Positions 25,548-34,169 of a stretch of 64,000 nt of DNA are shown piece by piece. The notes below the pieces were generated by a model, which ran no database searches, was not told the DNA's origin, and saw only the letters and a program-made list of their open reading frames with translations. Position 1 is the first letter of the stretch. Each line of letters starts with the position of its first letter. The stretch is taken from the NCBI RefSeq assembly GCF_034432235.1, contig NZ_DAOUCJ010000111.1, forward strand, positions 1 through 64,000, read 5' to 3'. Made by a program: the position numbers and the translations under genes. Source of the stretch: Thermoflexus sp. Lineage in GTDB: Bacteria > Chloroflexota > Anaerolineae > Thermoflexales > Thermoflexaceae.

Positions 25548-27353
25548 ATGGGGCAGGAGCACATCCGCAACTTCTGCATCATCGCCCATGTGGACCATGG
25601 CAAGACCACGCTGGCCGACCGGCTCCTGGAGCGCACCGGCACCATCCAGCCGCGAAACGGGGTGGAGCTGGTGCTGGACTCCATGGACCTGGAGCGGGAG
25701 CGCGGGGTCACCATCAAGGCTTCGGCCGTCCGGATGCGGTATACGGCGCGGGATGGCCGGACCTATGTGCTGAACCTGATCGACACGCCGGGCCACGTGG
25801 ATTTCTCCTACGAGGTGGGCCGGGCGATGGCCGCCTGCGAGGGGGCCGTTTTGCTGGTCGACGCGACTCAGGGGATCGAGGCCCAGACCCTGGCCAACCT
25901 GTATCTGGCCCTGGAGCACGATCTCGTCATCATCCCGGCGGTCAATAAGATCGATCTGCCCGCCGCGCGGCCCGACGAGGTCGCCCGGGAGATCGCCGAG
26001 CTCCTGGGCGTCCCCGACTCCGAGGTCCTGCGGATCTCCGCCAAGCTGGGGATCGGGGTGGAGGAAGTGCTGGAGGCGGTGGTGCAGCGCATCCCGCCGC
26101 CCCGCGGCGATCCGGAGGCCCCCCTTCAGGCCCTGATCTTCGACAGCCACTACGATCCCTACAAGGGCGTCATCGCCTACGTGCGCGTGGTCAACGGGAC
26201 CCTCGCCATGGGGCGGAAGATCATGGTGATGTCGACCGGGGTGACCAGCGAGCCGGTGGAGATCGGGGTCTTCACCCCGGACTTTACTCCAACGGGCCGC
26301 CTGGAGGCCGGCGAGGTGGGTTACGTGGCCACAGGCCTGAAATCCGTGCGGGAGTGTCGGGTGGGGGATACCCTGACCACGGCCGATCGCCCGGCCCCCG
26401 AGCCGCTTCCCGGGTTCCGCCCCCCCAAGCCCATGGTCTTCGCCAGTTTTTACCCTTCGGAAGGTGAGGATTACGAGCTGCTGCGGGAGGCCCTGGAGAA
26501 GCTCCAGTTGAACGACGCCGCCCTGGTCTTCCAGCCGGAGACCTCCCAGGCCCTGGGCTTCGGCTTTCGGTGCGGCTTCCTGGGGATGTTCCATATGGAG
26601 ATCGTCCAGGAGCGCCTGGAGCGGGAGTATGGGCTGGACATCGTGGCCACGGCCCCCAGCGTGGAGTATGAGGTGGTGTTGCGGGATGGGACGGTGAAGA
26701 CCATCACCCGCCCCTCGGACCTTCCGGATCCCTCGCGGATCGAGGAGATCCGGGAGCCGTGGATGAAGGTCACGATCATCACCCCGGCCGATTACATCGG
26801 GCCGGTGATGGATCTCATCACCTCGCGGCGGGGGGTTTACCAGAACATGACCTATCTCGATCCGCGGCGGGTGATGATCGAGGCGGAGGTGCCGCTGGCC
26901 GAGCTGATCATCGATTTCTACGACGCCCTCAAGAGCCGCACCCGCGGCTACGCCTCGATGGATTACGCCTTCATCGGCTACCGGGCGGGGGATCTGGTGA
27001 AGCTGGACATCCTGGTGCACGGCCAGCCGGTGGACGCCCTGGCGCTGATCGTGCACCGGGAGCAGGCGTATCCCAAAGGTCATGCGCTGGTGGAGAAACT
27101 GAAGGAAGTGATCCCCCGCCAGCTCTTCGATGTCGCCATCCAGGCGGCGGTGGGCGGGCGGATCATCGCCCGGGCGACCATCAAAGCCATGCGGAAGGAT
27201 GTGCTGGCCAAATGCTATGGCGGCGATGTCACCCGCAAGCGGAAGCTGCTGGAGAAGCAGAAGGAAGGGAAGAAGCGCCTCAAGATGATCGGCCGCGTGG
27301 AGGTCCCCCAGGAGGCCTTCCTGGCCGTCCTCCGGCTGGGCCGCGAAGCCTGA
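25548..27353 (+). CDS. lepA: Elongation factor 4 (LepA), ribosome back-translocating GTPase
   Basis: 601 residues, the usual LepA length. G1 'IAHVDHGKTTLADRLL', switch II 'DTPGHVDFSYEV', 'AVNKIDLPAA', and the LepA-specific C-terminal region ending 'YGGDVTRKRKLLEKQKEGKKR' are all present (last motif given by its core GGDVTRKRKLLEKQK). ATG 25548 gives the canonical MGQEHIRNFCIIAHVDHG-type start; a GGGGGAAGAG stretch precedes it. Confidence 0.97.
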   Translation: MGQEHIRNFCIIAHVDHGKTTLADRLLERTGTIQPRNGVELVLDSMDLERERGVTIKASAVRMRYTARDGRTYVLNLIDTPGHVDFSYEVGRAMAACEGAVLLVDATQGIEAQTLANLYLALEHDLVIIPAVNKIDLPAARPDEVAREIAELLGVPDSEVLRISAKLGIGVEEVLEAVVQRIPPPRGDPEAPLQALIFDSHYDPYKGVIAYVRVVNGTLAMGRKIMVMSTGVTSEPVEIGVFTPDFTPTGRLEAGEVGYVATGLKSVRECRVGDTLTTADRPAPEPLPGFRPPKPMVFASFYPSEGEDYELLREALEKLQLNDAALVFQPETSQALGFGFRCGFLGMFHMEIVQERLEREYGLDIVATAPSVEYEVVLRDGTVKTITRPSDLPDPSRIEEIREPWMKVTIITPADYIGPVMDLITSRRGVYQNMTYLDPRRVMIEAEVPLAELIIDFYDALKSRTRGYASMDYAFIGYRAGDLVKLDILVHGQPVDALALIVHREQAYPKGHALVEKLKEVIPRQLFDVAIQAAVGGRIIARATIKAMRKDVLAKCYGGDVTRKRKLLEKQKEGKKRLKMIGRVEVPQEAFLAVLRLGREA

Positions 27354-27423
27354 GCCGCTCCCCCCGGTTCTCCATTTCTTCCTTCCCTCCCGATGTCCTT
27401 GCGCCTCCTCCACAAGCCCGGTC

Positions 27424-27457
27424 TGTTCCCAATTTGTTCCCACGCCTCCCGTAGATT
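27424..27457 (+). promoter_or_regulatory. SARP-type direct-repeat operator/promoter, site a
   Basis: TGTTCCC (27424-27430), 4-bp spacer, TGTTCCC (27435-27441), 10 bp, then TAGATT (27452-27457) as -10. There is no normal -35. Same geometry at 41705-41738 and 32346-32379. Drives the secreted protein gene at 27565. Confidence 0.6.
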
Positions 27458-27564
27458 GGGATCCGGGATGGCGAGAGGAGGTCCCTTCGTCGGCGCGCGG
27501 GCCCTACGCGGGTATGGTTCCTCCTCGGCGATCCCCGAATCTCCCTGCCGATACGAGGTGAACG

Positions 27565-29070
27565 GTGTTCCGGCATCGAAAGCGACCGAACCATACGGGG
27601 GATGGCGTGCAGGGGAGGCGATCAGGGGCCGTGCGGGCCATGGTGGCCCTGCTCGCGCTGATCGTGGGCGGGTGGTGGAGGCTTCCCCTCACGGGGGCCT
27701 CCGGCGGGGCGGCGGCGGTCTGCCGGGCCGCGGCGAGCGCCGCCGCGGCCGGAACCCGCTTCCATCGAAGCTACGGTCTGGCAGGGAGCAATGAGACGAT
27801 CCGCACAGTGCTGCCCACTTCCGACGGGGGCTTCCTGCTGGTCGGACAAGTTGGGAAAGTTGATCAAACATCCTCTCTTTACCCTTACGTCGTCAAGGTG
27901 GACGCTGCGGGGAACGTGCAGTGGAGCCGGACATATGGAGACGGAAACAAATGGACCGGTGGCGCCGTGGCCGCCGCGGATGGGGGGTTCTGGCTAGCCG
28001 GCTCTACCGCTCAGGGCGACATCTACCTGGTGAAGATGGACGCAGACGGGAACGTGCAGCGGGCCATCACCTACGATGGGGGCGCCTTTGAGAGAGCAGG
28101 AACCATCCTGGCCACCTCCGACGGCGGTTTTCTGCTGGTGGGCAGCACTTCGCCTGGCTACCCCTCTCCTGCACAGCCGCTGGTGGTGAAGCTGGACGGT
28201 TCAGGCCGCGTGCAGTGGAGCCGCACCTATACGCTCTCATCTTCCATAGTGCAAACGTTCCTGTTTTCCGTGGTTCAGACCGCGGATGGGGGATTCCTGG
28301 TGGGAGGCGACCGATCCATTGACGACTATCGGACCGGCCAGACGACGTATTCTATTGTCCTGTTGAAATTGAATGCGGACGGGACGGTTCAGCAGGGGTG
28401 GGAACTCACGAACCCGAGCTCCGGGAGCGTTCTCCCGGGGGATATGGTGACCACGGCCGATGGGGGCGTTCTGCTGGTGGGGACTACGGTGGTTGGGGTG
28501 AATTCCCAGAACCTGAAAGACAACGATATCCTGGCGGTGAAACTGGATAGCGCGGGGAACGTGCAGTGGAGCCGGACCTACGGGCGGCCTGGCGTCCTGG
28601 ATGAGGCAGGCACGGCCGTGGTGCGGACGCCGGATGGAGGCTTTCTGCTGGCCGGAAATACCCACAATTCCAGTTCGGGTTTTGATGCCTATGCGGTGAG
28701 GATCGATGGGGCGGGGAGCGTCCAGTGGAGCCGGACCTATGACGGCGGTGGAGGCGAGGGGATCCGCACGGCCGTGATGGCCGCCGATGGGGGCTTTCTC
28801 CTGGCGGGCGATACATGGCCGGACCCTACTGCCTATGACGACATGTATGTCGTGCGGACCGATGCGGTGGGCGAAAGCGATTGCAACACGGTCCCTGTGG
28901 TTACCGGGACGACAACACCGACGATCGACGTATCGGCGTTTCTGCCGGACAGCAGTCCGGTTCCCCTGACCGCTGGAACGCTGGCGTTCTCGAGCACGGT
29001 TCCGGCGACCCAATCGGAGAGCCGCTGCCGGTATCGGCTCTACCTGCCGCTGGTGGTGCGGGGGCCGTGA
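27565..29070 (+). CDS. Secreted repeat (delta-60/propeller-like) protein with YLPLV C-terminal tail
   Basis: 501 residues from GTG 27565 (GAGGTG 4 nt upstream). N-terminal hydrophobic segment at about 25-45 acts as signal or anchor. Then at least seven repeats of about 55-60 residues, each with a 'TSDGGFLLVG' type turn and 'VKLDxxGxVQWSRTY', the pattern of delta-60/beta-propeller repeat proteins. The end is 'RYRLYLPLVVRGP', identical in DNA over 42 bp to the end of the frameshifted neighbour. Surface or exported structural role is inferred; no catalytic motif seen. Confidence 0.72.
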   Translation: MFRHRKRPNHTGDGVQGRRSGAVRAMVALLALIVGGWWRLPLTGASGGAAAVCRAAASAAAAGTRFHRSYGLAGSNETIRTVLPTSDGGFLLVGQVGKVDQTSSLYPYVVKVDAAGNVQWSRTYGDGNKWTGGAVAAADGGFWLAGSTAQGDIYLVKMDADGNVQRAITYDGGAFERAGTILATSDGGFLLVGSTSPGYPSPAQPLVVKLDGSGRVQWSRTYTLSSSIVQTFLFSVVQTADGGFLVGGDRSIDDYRTGQTTYSIVLLKLNADGTVQQGWELTNPSSGSVLPGDMVTTADGGVLLVGTTVVGVNSQNLKDNDILAVKLDSAGNVQWSRTYGRPGVLDEAGTAVVRTPDGGFLLAGNTHNSSSGFDAYAVRIDGAGSVQWSRTYDGGGGEGIRTAVMAADGGFLLAGDTWPDPTAYDDMYVVRTDAVGESDCNTVPVVTGTTTPTIDVSAFLPDSSPVPLTAGTLAFSSTVPATQSESRCRYRLYLPLVVRGP

Positions 29071-29074
29071 GGGG
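29033..29074 (+). repeat. 42-bp identical C-terminal tail sequence, copy 1
   Basis: Identical to 31092-31133. Encodes the RLYLPLVVRGP tail, stop codon and 5 further bases. DNA-level identity suggests recent copying or gene conversion. Confidence 0.85.
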
Positions 29075-29121
29075 CACCCATGGCTCGCCAGAGGCGATCC
29101 CATCTCGACGGGAGGTGTTTG

Positions 29122-31129
29122 ATGGTGAAGAGAACCATGCAGGCATGGCGACGGATGATGTGCGGGCTGGTGGCGGGCATCCTAGCGCTCGCGGCGCTGG
29201 GCGTTTCCATCCCCTCCGCTCGCGGAGCCGTCGGACAACCGTCGCCCTTTTCCATTCATGCGCTGGATCCGAGCCCTGAGAGCACGGCCGGAGCTCCAAG
29301 CCCCTCTAACCCGAGGCAGCCCCAGCCCCTCGCGGCTTCCACCCCGAAAGGGCCGCGGGTCCTCTTCCCGGCTCAGCATGGAGTTTCCCAGCCCGCTGAC
29401 TGGGTAGCCCAGCACTGGAAGGAGCGCTTCCCTATCGCTGCCCCAGACCCGGCTTTCCAGCGCTGGCGGGAGGAGTGGCTTCCTCTCCCGGTTCCTCCCC
29501 GGTCCCAGGGGATCCGCCCCGGCCCGTCCGGGGCTCTGCCCATGGCTCCCTCTCTTGCTGCCCCCGCCCCTGCCTCGCCGGCGCTCCCGCCCCTTTTCTC
29601 CTTCGAGGGGCTCAACAATTATGACAACATCATAGGGGGGATCAGCACGCAAGTCTCTCCGCCGGATGTCAACGGGGACGTCGGTCCTTCCCACTACGTC
29701 GAGTTTGTGAACGTGGTCCTCCGCGTCTACGATAAGAACGGCAACCCCCTTTCTTCGCCCTTCCCCCTCAGCGCCCTGTTCGCCTCGGCTGGTTTTAGCG
29801 GCCCATGCGCTTCCGCCAACGATGGGGACCCCATCGTGCTCTACGATCAGTTCGCCGACCGCTGGTTCCTCTCTCAGTTTTATATCGAAGATGTCTTCGC
29901 CAATACCGGTCCCAGCCGGCACTGCGTCGCCGTCTCCCAGACGGGCGATCCCCTCGGCCGCTATTACGTATACGAGTTCGTCTGGCCCGACTTCCCGGCC
30001 GGGTCGGGCACGCACATCTTCATGGACTACCCGCACCACGCCATCTCGCCGGAGGCCTACTGGATGACGGCCCACGAGTTCGACCCCAGCTACAGTCCGC
30101 CCGCCTATCTGAGCCAGGCCGTCGCCGCCCTGGAGCGCAACAAGATGCTCGTCGGGGATCCCACGGCCCGGATGATCTACTTCGGCTCCATGGCCGCTCC
30201 CCCCTCGGGCGTGGACATGGGGTCGATCGGCGGCGTCCTGGCGGCGGACATCGAGGGGCCGTCTCCGCTTCCCCCCATCGGGAGCCGCCCAGCGCCCGGG
30301 ATCTTCCTGGGGCCTATGCCGAACGAGTGGGGTTTCCCGAGCGATGCCATCGGCGTTTACAAGTTCATTCTCGACTGGTCGAATCCGGCGGCCGCCAATT
30401 TTGTGCAGGCTGCGACCCTGCCCGTCGCCCCCTTTGATCCCTCGAACCCCAGCGGGCGGGGCGACATCCCCCAACCCGGTGTCACCACGTCGGCCTTCCT
30501 GGATTCCGTTTCAGGCCGCCTGATGCACCGGGTCGTCATCCGCAATATGGGGAGCTATTCCCTCATCGGGGCCAATCACACCGTGTGTGCCCCCGGCCTG
30601 ACGTCCACGCAGTGTCGGACGGCCGGCCAGTATCAGGCCGCGGTGCGGTGGTATATCCTGAAGTATGACAATGCCACAGGTACTGTCTCCATCCTCGACC
30701 AGGGCACCTACACCGGCAACCCACCGGATTCCCACAGCCGGTGGATGGCCAGTGGGACCTTCGACAAGTATGGGGATTTCTGCCTCAGCTACACTGTCTC
30801 GAGCGCCAGCGTTTATCCCAGCATCCGGTACGCGTGCCGCACGCCGAGCGATCCGCCGCACGCCGAGCGATCCCCCCGGAACCCTGGGGCCGGAGGCTAC
30901 GCTGCAGGCGGGCTCGGCCGCCCAAACGTCGACCTCCTCCCGGTGGGGCGATTACAGCATGCTCAGCATCGACCCAGCGGATGATGCCACTTTCTGGGCT
31001 GTCCACGAGTATTACACCACCAGCAATCCAAGTGGCTGCTCCTCCGCGGCTTGCTGGCACACGCGCATCGGCTCATTCCGGGTTGGGAGGAATCGGCTCT
31101 ACCTGCCGCTGGTGGTGCGGGGGCCGTGA
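29122..31129 (+). pseudogene. Exported protein gene with frameshift from a 19-bp tandem duplication
   Basis: Starts at ATG 29122 after GGAGGTG, with a signal peptide ('MMCGLVAGILALAALGVSIPSARG' region). The open frame runs to 30984 (620 residues). A 19-bp unit is present twice in tandem at 30836-30854 and 30855-30873. Removing one unit restores one frame to 31129, with the continuation 'DPPGTLGPEATLQAG', 'WGDYSMLSIDPADDATFWAVHEYY' and the tail 'RLYLPLVVRGP'. The body has 'INPPDVNGDVGPSHYVE'-like text (here 'SPPDVNGDVGPSHYVEFVN') and 'YDQFADRWFLSQF', seen in secreted proteins of unknown function. As drawn, the product would lose its tail and end in 37 unrelated residues. Real mutation, phase switch or assembly error are all possible. 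Confidence 0.75.
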
Positions 31130-31133
31130 GGGG
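31092..31133 (+). repeat. 42-bp identical C-terminal tail sequence, copy 2
   Basis: Identical to 29033-29074; lies beyond the frameshift of the 29122 gene. Confidence 0.85.
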
Positions 31134-31162
31134 TTTTTCCGCGATCGCCGGGAGGGAGTGCT

Positions 31163-32329
31163 ATGCCCGATGGGTTCTGCGTCGGAGGCGTTTGCGCGCC
31201 GGCCTCCGTGTGGGCAGGGGGGATCCTGTGGCTCCTGTATGGGCTGCTCTTCCTCCTCATCCGGGTCTTCCTGGTCGCCGGGATGCTCCGGGAGCTCACC
31301 CGGGCCGAGATCGAGGGGACCCGCCGGCGCATCCAGCTGGAACAGAAGGAGCCCGAGGCGGTCACCCCCTCCGAACAGGTCGTGCTGAACCATGTCGAGG
31401 CGCTGCTCCAGCAGGCGGAGCGAACGGTTTCCTGGACCTTCGGGGACAAAGTGAAAGCGCTATGCTGGAACGGCGGGGCGGAGCTGGCCGCCTGGCGGTT
31501 GATCCACGACGCGGAGCGGCTGGCGGTGAACGCGATGGCCATGCCCCACCTCAAGGCGCGGCTGCAGCGGGCCCTGGGCGACCTCTCGGAGCTTCCCCCG
31601 GCGCGCCAGGCGGCATGGAAAGAACCCCTCCGGAAGGCCCTGGACCAGTCAGAGGTGGAGGCCCGGGCGACCCTTTCGGCGTTCCTGGCCGACCTCTACG
31701 AGGCGCGGGATGGGCAGTTTATGTTGGTGCTTAAACTGCAGAACATGCTGACCTTTATGGTTCTCGTGGGCTTGCTGATCGGGCTGGCCCTGGCCATCGC
31801 AGGCTACGGCCCGATCCTGCTATCGGGGGCGACGGGCGGGTTGCTGAGCCGCATGGCCCGGGTCTATCGGGGCGGGCGGCGGACGCCGGATTACGGGCTC
31901 TCGTGGGCGACGGTGTTCCCGGCGCCCCTCTTTGGGGCCCTCAGCGCCTGGGCCGGCCTGCACTTGGTCGCGATCCTGCAAAACCAGCAGATTCTCTCTC
32001 TGGAAGCGCTGGGAACGCTTTCCCAGCTTCTCACCCCACCCATCGCGCTGCAGAAAGACACGGTGCCCCTCCTGGCCCTGGGGGCCCTCTTCGGCCTCTC
32101 TGAGCGCCTGCTGGACCGTATGGTGGAGAAGACGGAGGAGCTGTGGAAGAAGCAGGTGGAAGAAGAGGAGGGCGATAAGAGGAAGAAAGGAGGGGAGGAA
32201 TCACAGACCGGGATGGGGCCGGGGGCGATCGCTGCCCGGCGGTTTCAGCTCCAGGTAGAGCTGGAAGAGCGAAAGCTCCCGGAGGAGCTGCCCCGCGCAG
32301 CTCCTCCCTCTCCCGGGGGCGAAGGGTGA
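31163..32329 (+). CDS. Membrane protein of unknown family
   Basis: 388 residues. One membrane helix near 18-40, a helical charged region (about 42-185), then three to four membrane segments between about 190 and 320 with 'FMVLVGLLIGLALAIAGYGPILLSGATGGLLSRM', quoted here only by its ends, and a Lys/Glu-rich cytosolic tail. I do not recognise the family. GGGAGGGAG precedes the ATG. Followed after 80 bp, which contain operator site b, by the 32410 gene. Confidence 0.7.
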   Translation: MPDGFCVGGVCAPASVWAGGILWLLYGLLFLLIRVFLVAGMLRELTRAEIEGTRRRIQLEQKEPEAVTPSEQVVLNHVEALLQQAERTVSWTFGDKVKALCWNGGAELAAWRLIHDAERLAVNAMAMPHLKARLQRALGDLSELPPARQAAWKEPLRKALDQSEVEARATLSAFLADLYEARDGQFMLVLKLQNMLTFMVLVGLLIGLALAIAGYGPILLSGATGGLLSRMARVYRGGRRTPDYGLSWATVFPAPLFGALSAWAGLHLVAILQNQQILSLEALGTLSQLLTPPIALQKDTVPLLALGALFGLSERLLDRMVEKTEELWKKQVEEEEGDKRKKGGEESQTGMGPGAIAARRFQLQVELEERKLPEELPRAAPPSPGGEG

Positions 32330-32345
32330 TCCAGAGATCGAGGGC

Positions 32346-32379
32346 TGTTCCCAGTTTGTTCCCAGGCAAGGGGGAAGCT
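32346..32379 (+). promoter_or_regulatory. SARP-type direct-repeat operator, site b
   Basis: TGTTCCC (32346-32352), 4 bp, TGTTCCC (32357-32363), 10 bp, then GAAGCT as a poor -10. In the 80-bp gap before the 32410 gene. A TGTATC further down could be the true -10. Confidence 0.45.
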
Positions 32380-32409
32380 GGTTCTGTATCTGCGCGCGGG
32401 GAGGCGCCT

Positions 32410-32679
32410 ATGGGGCGGATCAGCTGGTTCAGCGAGGAGGGGGATGCCCTCTTCTTCCAGCGGTATGTGGATCGGATGGGGTCCTGGCAGCAGGCCATTG
32501 CCGACGGCCGCATCGACCCGGAGGAGGTGCGGGCCCAGGCCGAGCGGGTGGCGGCCCTGTTGCGGGAGATCGAGCCCCAGCTCAGCGATGCCCTCCATGA
32601 GCAGGTCACCCAGCTGCTGCTGGAGCTGGCGGTTCTGAACGCGATGCAAACGGCCCTTTTCCTCCAGACCCCGGCCTGA
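32410..32679 (+). CDS. Small conserved-looking cytosolic protein, unknown
   Basis: 89 residues, acidic, predicted all-helical, no Cys and no membrane segment. ATG 32410 has GGGGAGG 6 nt upstream. First gene behind operator site b, 12 bp before the zinc-ribbon gene, so likely translated with it. Family not recognised. Confidence 0.65.
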   Translation: MGRISWFSEEGDALFFQRYVDRMGSWQQAIADGRIDPEEVRAQAERVAALLREIEPQLSDALHEQVTQLLLELAVLNAMQTALFLQTPA

Positions 32680-32691
32680 GGAGGTGAAGCC

Positions 32692-33288
32692 ATGCCCGAT
32701 CAGCGCGTGTTCCATGCCCCGAACCTGGATATGGGCCGGCTGGTGCAGGCCCTGGCGGACTGGTATCGAGCCCAGAAGTTCGATGTGCAGGTGCTGGATC
32801 TCCCCCAGGGTGGGGTGGTGATCCAGGCCCGCCAGGACGAAACATGGCGGAACCTGCTGGGGGTCTCCTCGGCCCTCAATGTGGCGCTGCGCCGGCAGGG
32901 CGACAGCCTGCAGGTGGAGATCGGGGCCGGCAAGTGGGTGGATAAGGCGGTGGCGGCGGGGGCGGGGCTGTTCCTCCTCTGGCCGTTGTTGTTCACCGCC
33001 GCCTATGGGGCCTGGCAGCAAAGCAAGCTCCCCCAGCGAACCTTCGAGTTCATCCAGTATTTCATCGCCACCGGGGCGGCGCTGCCGGCGGATACGGCCG
33101 CCTGGGTGGCCGGCCGCTATACGGAGGCCCAGCGCTATGTCAGCGCGGTCCAGTCCACAACGGCCCCGGCTTCATCGGGCGGGGAGGCGGCCCCTGGCGG
33201 CGCGTATCGGTTCTGCCCCCAGTGCGGCGCGGAGCTCCCCGCCGGGGCCCGCTTCTGCCCCGCCTGCGGGGCGAAGATCGGTGGATAA
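32692..33288 (+). CDS. Zinc-ribbon membrane protein
   Basis: 198 residues. N-terminal alpha/beta domain (about 5-82, 'VFHAPNLDMGRLVQALADWYRA'-like, core LDMGRLVQALADWY), one membrane segment at about 88-107, and a C-terminal zinc ribbon 'FCPQCGAELPAGARFCPACG' (CxxC-x13-CxxC). GGAGGTGAAGCC precedes the ATG. Function unknown; similar N-domain plus ribbon proteins are seen near secretion and membrane genes, by recollection only. Confidence 0.72.
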   Translation: MPDQRVFHAPNLDMGRLVQALADWYRAQKFDVQVLDLPQGGVVIQARQDETWRNLLGVSSALNVALRRQGDSLQVEIGAGKWVDKAVAAGAGLFLLWPLLFTAAYGAWQQSKLPQRTFEFIQYFIATGAALPADTAAWVAGRYTEAQRYVSAVQSTTAPASSGGEAAPGGAYRFCPQCGAELPAGARFCPACGAKIGG

Positions 33289-33337
33289 GCCAGACCGCGC
33301 AGGCCGTTATCGGACAAACTTCTTCAAGGAGGGGCCG

Positions 33338-33631
33338 ATGCTTCACCGGAGGACGCTGCGGGGGGAACTCATCCATTGGCCGGGGCGGATCCTTCTCCTC
33401 GATCTCTTCCGGGATGCCCGGGGGTTGCAGACGCTGGAGTGGGTGGCTCTGGCCGTGGTGATCCTGGTCATGCTCGGGGCCATCGCCGCTTATATCCGCA
33501 GCCATCCCGACGTCCTGGGCGGGGCGGTCGCCGAGGCCATCCGCTCGTTCTTCGCCCGCCTGACCGAGACCTTCGGGCCGATCCTCTCGCCCTTCTTCCC
33601 GTTCCCGTGGCCGGAACCCCCGAGGGCTTGA
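33338..33631 (+). CDS. Flp-like (type IVb) prepilin candidate
   Basis: 97 residues. A basic leader ends in Gly29; the next residues L-Q-T-L-E put Glu at +5, followed by a 20-residue hydrophobic helix 'WVALAVVILVMLGAIAAYI'. This is the class III/Flp prepilin rule (G before the cut, E5, hydrophobic helix). The C-terminus is short and ends Pro-rich. AAGGAGGGG precedes ATG 33338. No TadA/TadB/TadV or peptidase gene is in the window, so assembly would need genes elsewhere; a simple membrane anchor is the alternative. Confidence 0.55.
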   Translation: MLHRRTLRGELIHWPGRILLLDLFRDARGLQTLEWVALAVVILVMLGAIAAYIRSHPDVLGGAVAEAIRSFFARLTETFGPILSPFFPFPWPEPPRA

Positions 33632-33640
33632 AGGGGGACT

Positions 33641-34126
33641 ATGCTGCGAGCCATCCGCTGGGGGCTGGTGATCAGCGGGCTGGGGGCCATCGCCCTGTCC
33701 GTCGTCCTCGAGGGGCGGGTCGGGGCCCTGGGGCTGCTCGGGCTGCTGGCCCTTTCTCTGGCCCTGAACCTCTGGCTCCTCCCCCGGGCGCTGGGGCGCG
33801 CCTTCGGGCGCTGGCGGCCCCGCCTCCCTCGGCCCGCTCCGCCGCCGGGCCTGAGCGCGCGGGTCCAGCAGGAGGCGGAGGCCGCGGCCCGAGCCCTCAC
33901 CCGGGCGCCGGAGGGGCCTCCCCTTACCCTCCCTTCCGAACCCCCGGCGGCGTTCCGCTGCCCCGGATGCGGCCGGCGGCTGGAGCGGGGGGCGACTCGC
34001 TGCGCCGGGTGCGGCCAGCCCGCCCGCTTCCACTGCCCCTATTGCGGCCGGGAAGTGGATCCGGGATGGCCGCGCTGCCCGGCCTGTCGGGCCGCCCTCC
34101 CGGCGGCATGGGAAGGGAGCCGGTAA
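33641..34126 (+). CDS. Membrane protein with double zinc ribbon
   Basis: 161 residues. Two N-terminal membrane segments (about 5-23 and 27-48), an Arg/Pro-rich linker, then 'CPGCGRRLERGATRCAGCG' and 'CPYCGREVDPGWPRCPACR', a double zinc ribbon (DZR). Starts 10 bp after the prepilin-like gene. Function unknown; the second ribbon-bearing membrane protein of this cluster. Confidence 0.7.
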   Translation: MLRAIRWGLVISGLGAIALSVVLEGRVGALGLLGLLALSLALNLWLLPRALGRAFGRWRPRLPRPAPPPGLSARVQQEAEAAARALTRAPEGPPLTLPSEPPAAFRCPGCGRRLERGATRCAGCGQPARFHCPYCGREVDPGWPRCPACRAALPAAWEGSR

Positions 34127-34169
34127 GGACGTCGTCCGACGAAGCTCTCCCACCGTCTTCGATCCGTCC

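Noticed and set aside
25431..27443. 670-codon minus-strand ORF opposite lepA
   Set aside because: His/Gly-rich shadow of a universally conserved gene; no start signal.
27424..27457. LexA/DinR box explanation of TGTTCCC sites
   Set aside because: The heptamers are direct, not inverted, repeats at sites a, b and c; only the extra palindrome at 41683-41704 is inverted.
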